Below, piece after piece: positions 19,029 through 33,081 of a stretch of DNA of 64,000 bases. The DNA lies in NCBI RefSeq assembly GCF_035594125.1, contig NC_087163.1, positions 11,442,001 to 11,506,000 of the forward strand, read 5' to 3'. The position numbers and the translations under genes were made by a program. The DNA is from Scylla paramamosain. Its lineage: Eukaryota > Arthropoda > Malacostraca > Decapoda > Portunidae. Numbering within the stretch: the first letter of the stretch is position 1; every line of letters starts with the position of its first letter. The notes beneath the pieces are model-generated. The model had not been told where the DNA came from. It made no database searches and was given only the letters and a program-made list of their open reading frames with translations.

Positions 19029-20523
19029 ATTACCAGAAAAATGTTTTTTGAGTGTTTTTTAGCGTGTTAGGCAATAAAGCACTAAAAAGCAGGGCAATCA
19101 CATTACATTTGAATAAAACCAATTTTTAACAAGAACTTGCCTTTAAGAGTATTTGAGCTCCTTATATACCAAAACTCTAAAATGCATGCAAAATACACTT
19201 TATAGTGAAAGCGAAACAACATTACCAAAAACATGTATTTTGAGTGTTTTTGATCATGTTACCAATAAAAACGCTTAAATACATGCAAAGAACCGTTTTT
19301 TGGGGAAATGAAAGGACATTACGAGAAACGTGTATTATGAGTGTTTTTAAGTTCATTAAATACAAAAAAGCTAAAAGCCACAAATTACACTCTTTATTGA
19401 GAAAAAAATAAAATAAATAAATGAAAAAATACGATTTTTTTTTTTTCATTCTTATTCATCTTCACAGGTAACGAGGTGCCAAAATTCGGGCAAAGTTCAG
19501 GAAATTATATGAAATAAGAACATTATCAAAAAAGTTAAATTTAGCTTTTTTTTCGGACTGTTATGTACCAAACCCCTAAAGTGCATGCAAAGCCACCTAT
19601 ATGGGGAAATTAAACGTCTTTGCCAGAAAACTGTCTTATGAGTGTTTTTCAGCATGTTAGGAACCAACACGATAAAACCCAAGGAAGTCAATCTATATGA
19701 TAATCCAAAACAAAATTACTGAAAACGTGTCTTTTCGGTGTTTTACGTAGAAAACGCTAAAACGGATGCAAACTAACCAAAATGAAGAAATAGAATAACA
19801 TTACCAAAAAGGTATATTTTGAGTGTTTTTGAAATTGTTACCTACAAAAAACGCGAAAATGGATGGAAAGCACTCTATATTGGGAAGCAAAAGGCACCAT
19901 AAAGTATGTTAGGCACCAAAACGATAAATAATATGAAAGTCACTCTATATGGAAATCCAAAACAAAATTACAGGAAACGTATCTTTTAAAAGATTTACGT
20001 AGAAAAACGCTAAAACGGATGCAAACCAACCAATATGAAGAAATAGAATAACATTACCAAAAAAGTATATTTTGTGTGTTTTTGAGCTTGTTACATAAAA
20101 AGAAACGCGAAAATGGATGCAAAGCACTCTATATAAGAAAAAAAAAAGGACATAACGAGAAACGTGTATAATGAGTGTTTTATAGTTTCACCAGAATCAC
20201 AAGGCAAAAAACGCAAAAACTCGACTGTATGGAGAAGTTTCTAAGATACCAAAATACTGAAACTCATGAATAACACTCATAATCAAGAAACAGAACAACC
20301 TTACTAAATGCGTGTATTTTCAGTGTTTTTTTACATTCTTAGTTACCAAAACCCCAATTTCCATGCGAAACTAGCTTTATGTGGGAAAAAAATGACATTA
20401 CCAGAAAAGTGTCTTTGAGTGTTTTTGAGCGTGTTAGGCAAAAAAGCATTAAAAAGCAAGGCAATCACATTACATGGGAATAAAACCAACTTTTAGGAAG
20501 AACTTACCTTTTAGTGTTTTTGA

Positions 20524-20973
20524 CACGCATTTAGTAAGGTTGCTCTGTTTCTCAGTTAAGAGTGTTATTTATGAGTTTCAGCATTTACACGAGTTTTTGC
20601 GTTTTTTGCCTTGTGGTTTTTTTGAACTATAAAACATTCATTATACATTTTTCTCGCAATGTCCCTTTGTTTCCCAATATAGAGAGATTTGTATCCATTT
20701 TCGCGTTTTTTTGTAGGTAACAAGCTCAAAAACACTCAAAATATACATTTTTGGTAATGTTTTTCTGCTTCTTGATATTGGTTGGTTTGTATCAGTTTTA
20801 GCGTTTTTGTACGTAAAACACTGAGAAGACACGTTTTCAGTAATTTTCTTTTGGATTCCCACATAGAGTGAGTTCCTTATTATTTATCGTTTTGGTGCCT
20901 AACATGCTGAAAAACACTCAAATGACAGATTTCTGGTAAGGTCTTTAATTTCCTCATATGGGAGGCTTTGCAT
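20524..20973 (-). repeat. Inverted block inside an HOR unit (first)
   Basis: Forward M1/M2 sequence (CTTTTAGTGTTTTTGA) switches at CACGCATTT to the reverse complement of M11, M10, M9, M8, M7 and part of M6, then returns to forward M1 after TTTGCAT. The same left junction recurs at about 39671, 52231 and 59429. Confidence 0.85.
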
Positions 20974-22109
20974 ATCTTTTCAGTGTTTTTGAGCGTGTTA
21001 CGCAATAAAGAACTAAAAGCCAGGGCAATCACATTACATGGGAATAAAACCAAATTTTACCAAGAACTGGCCTTTAAGTGTTTTTGAGCTCCTTACATAC
21101 CAAAACGCTAAAACACATGCAAAATACATTTTATGGAGAAACAGAATAACATTACCAAATACATGTATTTTGAGTGTTTTTGATCATGTTAACTAAAAAA
21201 AAACGCTTAAATACATGCAAAGAACCTTGTGTTTCGGAAACAAAAGAACATTACGAGAAACGTGTATTATGAGTGATTTTTATGTTCCTTCAGTACCAAA
21301 AAAGCTAAAACCCAAAAATAACACTCTTTAGAAAAAAATAAATAAATAAAAAAAAAATGGGATTTTTTTTTATTTTGTTATTCATCTTCATAGGTACAGA
21401 GCTGCCAAAATTATTCCAAAATTCAGGGAATTTATGTGGAAAAAAGAACTTTATCATAAAAGTTAATTATATCTTTTTTTTCGGATTGTTATGTACCAAA
21501 CCCTAAAGTGCATGCAAAGCCACCTATATAAGGAAGTTAAACGACTTTACCAGAAACCTGTCTTTTCAATGTTTTTCAGTATGTTAATCACCAAAACGAT
21601 AAATAATATGGAAGTCAGTCAATATGTGAATCCAAAAGAAAATTACTGAAAACGTGTCTTTTCAGTGTTTTACGTAGAAAAACGCTAAAGCGGATACAAA
21701 CCATCCTATATGAATAAATAGAATAACATTACCCAAAAAGATATATTTTGAGTGTTTTTGAGCTTGTTACCTATAAAAAATGCAAAAATGGATGTAAAGC
21801 ACTCTATATTAGGAAACAAAAGGACATTACGAGAAATGTGTATAATGAGTGTTTTATAGTTTTAAAAGAACCACAAGGCAATAAACGCAAAAACTCGTGT
21901 ATATAGAGAAATTTTTTACATATCAAAATGATGAAGTGCATGAATAACACTTTTAATTGATAAACAGGACTACCTTACCAAATTGTGTATTTTGAGTGTT
22001 TTTCACATTCTTAGTTACGAAAATGCCAAATTACATGCGAAACTACCTTCATGTGGGGAAAAAAATGACATTACCAAAAAAGTGTCTTTTTAGTGTTTCT
22101 GAGCGTGAT

Positions 22110-25100
22110 ATGCAACAAAGCACTAAAAAGCAGAACAATCACATTACATGGGAATAAAACCAACTTTTACGAAGAATTTGCCTTTAAGTGTTTTTTAACT
22201 CCTTACATACAGAATCGCTAAAACGCATGCAAAACACCCTTTATGGAAAAACAGAATAACATGTATTTTGAGTGTTTTTGATCATGTAACCTATAAAAAC
22301 GCTTAAATACATGTAAAGAACCCTATGTTTGTAAAACAAAAGGACATTACGAAAATCGTGTATTATGAGTGTTTTTAAGTTCCTTAAGTACCAAAAAAGC
22401 TAAAACCCACAGATAACATCCTTTATATAGAGAAAAAAAAAAATTTTTTTTTTTTGTTATTCATCTTCATAGGTACCGAGATGCCAAAATTCTGGCAAAA
22501 TTCATGGAAATTTTATAAAAAAAAAAATCATTATAAAAAAAATAATTTTATCTTTTTTCCGGAGTTATCTACAAACCTTGAAGTTTGTTAAGAAAATGCA
22601 AAATTACATGCGAAACTACCTTGATGTGGGGAAAAAAAAATGACATTACCAAAAAAGTCTTTTTAGTGTTTTTGAGCGTGATATGCAACAAAGCACTAAA
22701 AAGCAGAACAATCACATTACATGGGAATAAAACCAACTTTTACGAAGAATTTGTCTTTAAGTGTTTTTTAACTCCTTACATACAGAATCGCTGCAACGCA
22801 TGCAAAACACCCTTTATGGAGAAACAGAATAACATTACCAAAAACATGTATTTTGAGTGTTTTTGATCATGTAACCTATAAAAACGCTTAAATACATGTA
22901 AAGAACCCTATGTTTGTAAAACAAAAGGATATTACGAAAATCGTGTATTATGAGTGTTTTTAAGTTCCTTAAGTACCAAAAAAGCTAAAACCCACAGATA
23001 ACATTCTTTATATAGAGAAAATTTTTTTTTTTTTGTTATTCATCTTCATAGGTACCGAGATGCCAAAATTCTGGCAAAATTCATGGAAATTTTATAAAAG
23101 AAAATCATTATAAAAAAATAAATAATTTTATCTTTTTCCGGAGTTATGTACTAACCTTGAAGTGCATGCAAATCCACCTATATGGGGAAATTACACGACT
23201 TTACCAGAAACCTGTCTTTTGAGTGTTTTTCAGCAATTTCTACAATATTACTGAAAACGTGTCTTTTCAGTGATTTACGTAAAAAAACGCTAAAACGGAT
23301 GTAAACCAACCAATATGAAGAAATAGAATAACATTGCCAAAAAAATATATTTTGATGTGTTTTTGAGCTTGTTACCTACAAAAAATGCAAAAATGGATGG
23401 AAATTACTTTATATTGGCAAAGAAAAGGACATTACGAAAAACGTGTATGAGTGTTTTATAGTTTGACAAGAACCACAAGGTAAAAAACTAAAAAAATCGT
23501 GTACATAAAGAAGTTTCTTACATACCAAAAAGCTGAAACTCATGAATAACACTTTTAATTTTGAAACAGAAATACCTTATGAAATGTGTGTATTAGAAAA
23601 GTTTCTTACATACCAAAATGCTGAAACTCATGAATAACACTTTTAATTAAGAAATAGAACAACCTTACTAAATGTCTGTGTTTTGAGTTTTTTTTCACAT
23701 TCTTAGTTACCAAAACCCCAAATTCCATGCAAAACTAGCTTTATGTGGGAAAACAAATAATATTACCAGAAAAGTATCTTTTGAGTGTTTTTGAGCGTGT
23801 TAGGCAATAAAGTACTAAAAATCAGGGCAATCACATTTCATGGGAACAAAAACAACTTTTACCAAGATCTTGCCTTTAAGTTTTTTTGAGCTCATTACAT
23901 ACCAAAACGCTAAAACGCATGCAAAACACCTTTTATGGAGAAACAGAATAAAATTACCAAAAACATATATTTTGAGTGTTTTTGATCATGTAACCTATAA
24001 AAACGCTTAAATACATGTAAAGAACCCTATGTTTGTAAAACAAAAGGATATTACGAAAATCGTGTATTATGAGTGTTTTTAAGTTCCTTAAGTACCAAAA
24101 AAGCTAAAACCCACAGATAACATTCTTTATATAGAGAAAAAATTTTTTTTTTTGTTATTCATCTTCATAGGTACCGAGATGCCAAAATTCTGGCAAAATT
24201 CATGGAAATTTTATAAAAGAAAATCATTATAAAAAAATAAATAATTTTATCTTTTTCCGGAGTTATGTACTAACCTTGAAGTGCATGCAAATCCACCTAT
24301 ATGGGGAAATTACACGACTTTACCAGAAACCTGTCTTTTGAGTGTTTTTCAGCAATTTCTACAATATTACTGAAAACGTGTCTTTTCAGTGATTTACGTA
24401 AAAAAACGCTAAAACGGATGTAAACCAACCAATATGAAGAAATAGAATAACATTGCCAAAAAAATATATTTTGATGTGTTTTTGAGCTTGTTACCTACAA
24501 AAAATGCAAAAATGGATGGAAATTACTTTATATTGGCAAAGAAAAGGACATTACGAAAAACGTGTATGAGTGTTTTATAGTTTGACAAGAACCACAAGGT
24601 AAAAAACTAAAAAAATCGTGTACATAAAGAAGTTTCTTACATACCAAAAAGCTGAAACTCATGAATAACACTTTTAATTTTGAAACAGAAATACCTTATG
24701 AAATGTGTGTATTAGAAAAGTTTCTTACATACCAAAATGCTGAAACTCATGAATAACACTCTTAATTAAGAAATAGAACAACCTTACTAAATGTCTGTGT
24801 TTTGAGTTTTTTTTCACATTCTTAGTTACCAAAACCCCAAATTCCATGCAAAACTAGCTTTATGTGGGAAAACAAATAATATTACCAGAAAAGTATCTTT
24901 TGAGTGTTTTTGAGCGTGTTAGGCAATAAACAAAAAACAAACAAAAACAACTTTTACCAAGATCTTGCCTTTAAGTTTTTTTGAGCTCATTACATACCAA
25001 AACGCTAAAACGCATGCAAAACACCTTTTATGGAGAAACAGAATAAAATTACCAAAAACATATATTTTGAGTGTTTTTGATCATGTTATCTATAAAAACG

Positions 25101-25866
25101 CTTAAATACATGCAAAGAACCTTGTGTTTGGGAAACAAAAGGATATTACGAGAAACGTATATTATGAGTGTTTTTAAGTTTGTTAAATACCAAAAACCTA
25201 AAACCCACTCTTTATTTAGAAAAAAATAAAAATAAATAAATAAATTAAAAAATAGGAAGTTTTTTTTTTATTTATTGTTTTTTATTCATCTTCATAGGTA
25301 CCAAAATGCCAAAATTCTGGGAAAATTCAAGGCAATTATTTGATAAGAGAATATTATCAAAAAAGTTGATTTTAGCTTTTTTTTCGGGCAATCAGGGCAA
25401 TCACATTTCATGGGAACAAAAACAACTTTTACCAAGATCTTGCCTTTAAGTTTTTTTGAGCTCATTACATACCAAAACGCTAAAACGCATGCAAAACACC
25501 TTTTATGGAGAAACAGAATAAAATTACCAAAAACATATATTTTGAGTGTTTTTGATCATGTTATCTATAAAAACGCTTAAATACATGCAAAGAACCTTGT
25601 GTTTGGGAAACAAAAGGATATTACGAGAAACGTATATTATGAGTGTTTTTAAGTTTGTTAAATACCAAAAACCTAAAACCCACTCTTTATTTAGAAAAAA
25701 ATAAAAATAAATAAATAAATTAAAAAATAGGAAGTTTTTTTTTTATTTATTGTTTTTTATTCATCTTCATAGGTACCAAAATGCCAAAATTCTGGGAAAA
25801 TTCAAGGCAATTATTTGATAAGAGAATATTATCAAAAAAGTTGATTTTAGCTTTTTTTTCGGACTG
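22110..25866 (+). repeat. Recent tandem duplications within array 1
   Basis: Sequence from about 22860 repeats at an offset of 1,119 bp with hardly a difference up to about 24900, including an unusual doubled M11-like block (AGTTTCTTACATACCAAAA twice). A second duplication, offset 475 bp, makes about 24940-25386 and 25410-25862 essentially identical. A partial unit of about 570 bp separates M1 anchors at 22110 and 22680. Recent unequal exchange or assembly error; indels at the joins (24917-24937, 25386) mark the breakpoints. Confidence 0.8.
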
Positions 25867-28800
25867 TTATGTACCAAACCCTAAACTGCATGCAAAGCCT
25901 CCTATATAAGGAAATTAAACGACCTAACCAGAAATCTGTCTTTTGAGTGTTTTTCAGCATGTTAGGCACCAAAATGATAAATAATAAGGAACTCACTTGA
26001 TATGGGAATCCAAAACAAAATTACTGAAAACGTGTTTTCCCAGTGTTTTACGTAGAAAAACGTTAAAATGGATGCAAACCAACCAATATCAAGAAAAAGA
26101 AAAAAACATTACCAAAAAGGTATATTTTGAGTGTTTTTGAGCTTGTTACCTACAAAATAACGCTAAAATTGATACAAAGGACTCTATTTTGGGAAACAAA
26201 GGGACATTGCGAGAAAAGTGTATAATGAGTGTATTATAGTTCAAAAGAACAAGGCAAAAAACGCAAAAAACTCGTGTATATGGAGAAGTTTCCTAGATAC
26301 CAAAATGCTGAAACTCATGTATAACACTCTTAATTGAGAAACAGAACAACTTTACTAAATGCGTGTATTTTGAGTGCTTTTCACATTCTTAGTTAACAAA
26401 ATCCCAAATTGCATGCGACACCAGCTTTATGTGGGAAAAAAAATGACATTACCAGAAAAGTGTCTTTTGAGTGTTTTTGAGCATGATAGGCAATAAAGCA
26501 CTAAAAAGCATGGGAATCACTTTACATGGCAATAAAATCATTTTTTACCAAGAATTTGCCTTTAAGTGTTTTGAGCTGCTTATATACCAAAACGCTAAAA
26601 CGCCTGCAAAACACACTTTATGGAGAAAGAGAATAACATTACCAAAAACATATATTTTGAGTATTTTTGATCATGTTACCAATAAAAACGCTTAAATACA
26701 TGCAAAGAACCCTATTTTTGGGAAACGAAAAGACATTACGAGAAACGTGTATTATGAATGTTTTTAAGATCACTATTTACGAAAAAGCTAAAAGCCACAA
26801 ATAACACTCTTTATTGAGAAAAAAAAATAAATAAATACGATATTTTTTTCTTTCTTTTTCATCTTCACAGGTACCTAGATGCCAAAATTTGGGCAAAATT
26901 CAGAAAATTATGAGTCAATTATCAAAAAAGTTAATTTTAGCTTTTTTTTCGTACTGTTATGTACCAAAGCCTAAAGTGCATGCAAAGCCACTTATATGGA
27001 GAAATCAAACGTCTTTGCCAGAAAACTGTCTTATGAGTGTTTTTCAGCTTGTTAGGCACCATAACGGTAAATAATATGCAAGTCACTCTATATGGGAATG
27101 TAAAACAAAATTACTGAAAACGTGTCTTTTCGGTGTTTTACGTAGAAATACGCTAAAACGGATGCAAACCAACCAATAAGAAATAAAATAACATTACCAA
27201 AAAGGTACATTTTGAGTGTTTTTGAGCTTGTTACCTACAAAAAACGCGAAAATGGATGCAAAGCACTCCCTATTGGGAAACAAAAGGACATTACAACAAA
27301 AGTGTATAATGAGTGTCTTATTATTTTAGAGCAAAAGAACTTGTGGTTCACAAGAACCAAAAGGCAAAAAACGCAAAAACTCGTGTATATAAAGAAGTTT
27401 CTTAGATACCAAAATGCTGAAGCTCATGAATAACAATATTGATTGAGAAACAGAACAACCTTACCATATGCGTGTATTTTGAGTGTTTTTCACATTCTTA
27501 GCAAAACTCGAAATAGCACGCGAAACTATGTTGGAAAAAAAATGACATTACCAAAAGTGTCTTTTGAGTGTTTTTGAGCGTATTTGGCAATAAATCACAC
27601 ACACACAAAAAAAAACAGGGCAATCACATTACATGGGAATAAAACCAACTTTTACCAAGAACTTGCCTTGAAGTGTTTTTGACCTCCTTACAAACCAAAA
27701 CGCTAAAACGCATGCAAAAAACTCCTTTATGGAGAAGCAGAATAACATTACTAAAAACATGTGTTTTAAGTGTTTTGATCATGATACCTATAAAAACGCA
27801 TAAATACATGCAAAGAACCCTATGTTTGGGAAACGAAAGGACATTACGAGAAACGTATATTGGGACCGTTTTTAAGTTCCTTAAGTACCAAAACGTTAAA
27901 ACCCACAAATAACACTCTTTATAGAGAAAAAAAAATAATAAAAAAAAAATAGCTTTTTTTTATATTGATTTTCATAAGTACCAAGATGCCAAAATTCTGC
28001 CAAAATTCAGGGAATTTATGTGGAAAAAAGAACATTATCAAAAAAGTTAATTATAGCACTTTTTCGGATTTTTATGTACCAAACTCTAAAATGCATGCCA
28101 CCTATATAAGGAAGTTAAACGACTTTACCAGAAACCTGTATTTTCAGTGTTTTTCAGCATGTTAGGCACTAAAACGATAAATAATATGGAATTTAGTCAA
28201 TATGTGAATCCAAAACAAAATTACTGAAAACATGTCTTTTCAGTGTTTTACGTAGAAAAACGCTAAAAGGGATGCAAACCAACAAATATGAAGAAATAGA
28301 ATAACATTTCCAAAAAGTGTTTTTATGAGCTTTTTACCTACAAAAAACGCGCAAATGGATGGTAAGCACTCTATATAGGGAAGCAAAAGACGTTACGAGA
28401 AACGTGTATAATGAGTGTTTTATAGTTTCACAAGAACCACAAGGCAAAAAACGCAAAAATTTGTTCTTACATACCAAAACGCTAAAACTCATGAATAACA
28501 CTTTTAATTGAAAAACAGAACTACCTTACCAAATGTGTGTATTTTGAGTGTTTTTCACATTCTTAGTTACGAAAATCCCAAATTACATGCGAAACTAGCT
28601 TTATGTGGGAAAAAAAATGACATTACTAGAAAAGTGTCTTTTGAGTGTTTTTGAGCGTTATATGCAACAAAACACTAAAAAGCAGAACAATCACATAACA
28701 TTGGAATAAAACCAAATTTTACGAAGAACTTGCCTTTAAGTGTTTTTTAACTCCTTACATACCAAAACGCTAAACGCATGCAAAACAACCTTTATGGAGA

Positions 28801-31800
28801 AACAGAATAACATTACCAAAAACATGTATTTTGATTGTTTTTGATCATGTTACCTATAAAATCGCTTAAATACATGCAAAGAACCCTATGTTTGTGAAAC
28901 GCAAGGACATTACGAAAATCGTGTATTATGAGTATGTTTAAGTTCCTTAAGTACCAAAAATCTAAAACCCACAAATAACACTCTTTATAGAGAAAAAAAA
29001 AAAATAATAAAAAAAATATTTTTTTTTTTTTTTGTTATTCATCTTCATAGGTACCGAGATGCCAAAATTCTGAGAAAATTCAGGGAAAATATGTGAAAAA
29101 AAAATAATAATTTTAGCTTTTTCTGGAGTTATGTACAAAACCCGGAAATGCATGTAAAGCAACCTATATGGGGAAATTACACGACTTTACAAGAAACGTG
29201 TCTTTGTTTTCAGCAATTTCAACAATATTACTGAAAACGTGTCTTTTCAGTTTTAGCGTAGAACCCTAAAACGGATGTAAACCAACCAATATGAAGAAAT
29301 ACAAAAAAGTTGAGTGTTTTTGAGCTTGTTACCTACAAAAAACGCAAAAAAGAATGCAAAGCAGTCTGTATTGGGAAAAAAAAAGGATATTACAAGAAAA
29401 TTGTAAAATGAATGTTTTAATAGTTTTCAAGAACCATAAGGCAAAGAACTCGTATATATGGAGAAGTTTCTTAGATACCAAAATGCTGAAACTCATGAAT
29501 AATACTCTTAATTGAGAAACAGAACAATCTTAGGAAATGAGTGTATTTTGAGTGTTTTTTCACATTCTTAGTGGTCCAACCCCAAATTACATTCGAAACT
29601 GTGAAAAAAAAAGAAATTACTAGAAAAGTGTCTTTTTAGTGATTTTCAGCTTGTTAGGCAATAAAGCACTAAAAAGCAGGGCAATCACATTACATGGGAA
29701 TATAACCAACTTTTACCAAGAACTTGCCTTTAAGTTTTTTTGAGCTCCTTACATACCAAAACGCTAAAACCCATGCAAAACACCCTTTATGGAAAAACAG
29801 AATAACATTCTCAAAAACATGTATTTTGAGTGTTACCAATAAAAACGCCTAAATACATGCAAAGAACCCTATGTTTGGGAATGAAAGGACATTGCGAGGA
29901 ATGTGTATTATGAGTGTTTAGAAGTTCCTTAAGTACCAAAAAGCTAAAACCCACAAATAACACTTTTTATAGAGAAAAAAAAAAATAGCATTTTTTTTTA
30001 TTGATCTTCATAGGTACCGAGATGCCAAAATTCTGGCAAAATTCAGGAAAATTACGTGAAAAAAAAATATTATGAAAAGGTTAATTTTAACTTTTTTTCG
30101 GACTGTTATATACCAAACCCTAAAGTGTATGCAAAGCTACCTATATGGGGAAATTAAACAAGTTACAAACAAGAAATTACAAGAAACCTGTGTTTTGAGT
30201 GTTTTTTTTCAGCATGTTAGGCACAAAAACGATAAATAACATGGAAGTCACTCTATATGGGAATCCAAAACAAAATTACTGAAAACGTGTCTTTTCTGTG
30301 TTTTACGTAGAAAAACGCTAAAACGGATGGAAACCAACCAATATGAAGAAATAGAATAACATTACGAAAAAGGTATATTTTGAGTGATTTTGATCATGTT
30401 ACCTATAAAAACGCTTAAATACATGCAAAGAACCTTATCTTTAGGAAACAAAAGGACATTACGAGAAACGAGTATTATGAGTGTTTATACGTTCCTTAAG
30501 TACCAAAAATAAATAAATAAATGAAAAAATAGCATTTTTTTTTATTATTGATCTTCATAGGTACCGAGATGCCAAAATTCTGGCAAAATTCAGGGAAATT
30601 ATGTGAAAAAAGAATATCAAAAAAGTTAATTTTAGCTTTTTTTTTCAGACTGTTATGTACCAAACCCTAAACTGCATGTAGAGCCACCTATATGGGGAAA
30701 TTAAACGACTTTACCTGAAACCTGTCTTTTGCCTGTTTTTCAGTATGTTAGGCACCAAAACAATAAATAATATGGAAGTCACTCTGTATGGAAATCCAAA
30801 ACAAAATTACTGAAAACGTGTCTTTTCAGTGTTTTACGTAGAAAAACGCTAAAACGAATGCAAATCAACTAATATCATGAAATAGAATAATATTACCAAA
30901 AAAGGTATTTTTTGTTTTGTTTTTGAGCGAAAATGGATGCAAATCTCTCTATATTGGGAAACAAAAGGACATTACGAGAAACGTTTATAATGTGTTTTAT
31001 AGTTTCACAAGAACCACAAGGAAAAAACAAGCAAAAACTCGTGTATATGGAGATGTTTCTTAGATACCAAAACGCTGAAATTCATGAATAACACTCTTAA
31101 TTGAGAAACAGAACAACCTTACCAAATGCGTGTATTTTGAGTGTTTTTCACATTCTTAGTTACCAAAACCCAAAATTACATGCGAAACTAGCTTTATGTG
31201 GGAAATAAATGACATTACCAGAAAAAAAGTGTCTTTTGAGTGTTTTTGAGCGTGTTAGGCAATAAGCACAAAAAAGCAGGGCAATGACATTACATGGGAA
31301 TAAAACCAACATTTACCAAGAACTTGTCTTTAAGTGTTTTTCAGCTCCTTACATACCAAAACACTAAAATGCATGCAAAACACCCTTTATGGAGAAACAA
31401 AATAAAATTACGAAAAACATTAATTTTCAGTGTTTTTGATCTGTTACGTATAAAAACGCTTAAATACATGCAAATAAATCTATGTTTGGGAAATGAAAGG
31501 ACATTTCGAGAAACGTGTATTATGAGTGTTTTTAAGTTCCATAAGTACGAAAAGAGTTAAAACCCACAAATAATACTCTTTATAGAGAAAATAAATAAAT
31601 AAATAAAAACTAGGATTTTTTTTTTTTTGTTACATATATTCATAGGTACCGAGATGCCAAAATTCAGGCAAAATTCAGGGAAATTATGTGAAAAAAATAA
31701 TATTATGAAAAAAGTTAATTTTAGCTTCTTTTTTTTCGGACTGTTATGTACCAAACCCTAAAGTGTATGCAAAGCCACCTATATGAGGAAATTAAACGAC

Positions 31801-32460
31801 TTTACCAGATATCTGTCTTTTCAGTGTTTTTCAGCAAGTTAGGCACCAAAACGATTAATAATATGGAAGTCACTCTATATGGGAATCCAAAACAAAATTA
31901 CTGAAAACGTGTCTTTTTAGTGTTTTACTTAGAAAAACATCAAAACGGATGCAAACCAACCAATATGAAGAAATAGAATATTATTACTAAAAAGTTATAT
32001 TTTGAGTGTTTTTGAGCTTGTTACCTACAGAAAACGCGAAAATAGTTGCAAAGCACTCTATATTGGGAAAGAAAAGGACATTACGAGAAACGTGTATAAT
32101 GAGTGTTTTATAGTTTCACAAGAACCACAAGGCAAAACACGCAAAAACTCGTGTATATGGAGATGTTTCTTTGATACTAAAATGCTGAAATTCATGAATA
32201 ACACTCTTAATTGAGAAACAGAACAACTTTACCAAATGGGTGTATTTTGAATCTTTTTAACATTCTTACTTACCAAAACCCCAAATTGCATGCGAAACTA
32301 GCTTTATATGTGAAAAAAAAATATTACCAGAAAAGTGTCTTTTGAGTTTTTTTGAGCGTGTTAGGCAATAAATCACTAAAAAGCAGGGCAATCACATTAC
32401 ATGGGAATAAAACCAACTTTTACCAATAACTTGCCTTTAAGTGTTTTTAAGCTCCTTACA

Positions 32461-33081
32461 TACGAAAACGCTAAAACGCATCCAAAACAAGTATTTTGAG
32501 TCTTTTGTAAGATTGTTACGTAAAAAAACGCCTAAATGAATCGGAAATACTCTATATGGGAAAAAATAAAAGACATTACGAGAAACGTGTATTATGAGTG
32601 TTTTTGATTTTCTTAGTATCAAAAGGGTAAAACACATGAAAATACTCTATATGGAGAAACAGAACAATACTGCCCAAAAAAAACGTGCATTTTGAGTGTT
32701 ATGACATTGTTAGTTACCAAAAAGCCAAAATTCATGCAAAGACCCATATATAGATATATGAAACGACTTTAAAAACGTATGAAAATACCATATATAGAGA
32801 AACAGAATACATTAACCAAAAACGTGTATTTTGTGTGTTTTTTTTTTTTGAGCTTATTATGTACAAAATCGGCTGTCATCAAACAAATCACCCTGCATAT
32901 GGAAATAAAAAGGACATTACGATAAACGTTTTTTTATTTTTTTTTTATTACTTTCTTAAGTGCCAAATCAGTACTTCAATAGTGCTCTGAAGAAAAAGAA
33001 CAAACTTACCAAAAACGGGTATTTTTTTTACATTAATAATTACCAAAACGCCAACATGCATGTAAAGCAACCTATATGAAG
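32461..33081 (+). repeat. Diverged monomeric satellite left of solo LTR
   Basis: Forward monomers that no longer follow the M1-M12 order and are more diverged than in the HOR array. The last four bases before the LTR (33078-33081, GAAG) are the target-site duplication. Confidence 0.8.

Larger units (their letters stand above)
19029..32460 (+). repeat. Higher-order repeat satellite array 1
   Basis: Forward-oriented array with a unit of about 1.10 kb made of twelve monomers, most 92-99 bp. Each is identified by its own block: M1 GAGCGTGTTAGGCAATAAAG, M2 GAGCTCCTTACATACC, M3 GATCATGTTACCTATA, M4 AAGTTCCTTAAGTACC, M5 CATCTTCATAGGTACC, M6 GGACTGTTATGTACC, M7 CAGCATGTTAGGCACC, M8 TACGTAGAAAAACGC (short, about 86 bp), M9 GAGCTTGTTACCTAC, M10 TTCACAAGAACCACAAGG, M11 TTAGATACCAAAATGCTG, M12 CACATTCTTAGTTACC. 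M1 anchors recur about every 1,070-1,120 bp, with several partial units. Frames up to 94 codons recur with the period and are not genes. Confidence 0.9.

Noticed and set aside
22585..22866. Recurring open frames of 60-119 codons in the satellite (also 31294-31560, 40571-40924, 44784-45143, 62170-62412)
   Set aside because: They recur at the HOR period, change frame with small indels and have no domain; frame openness follows from AT-rich monomers.
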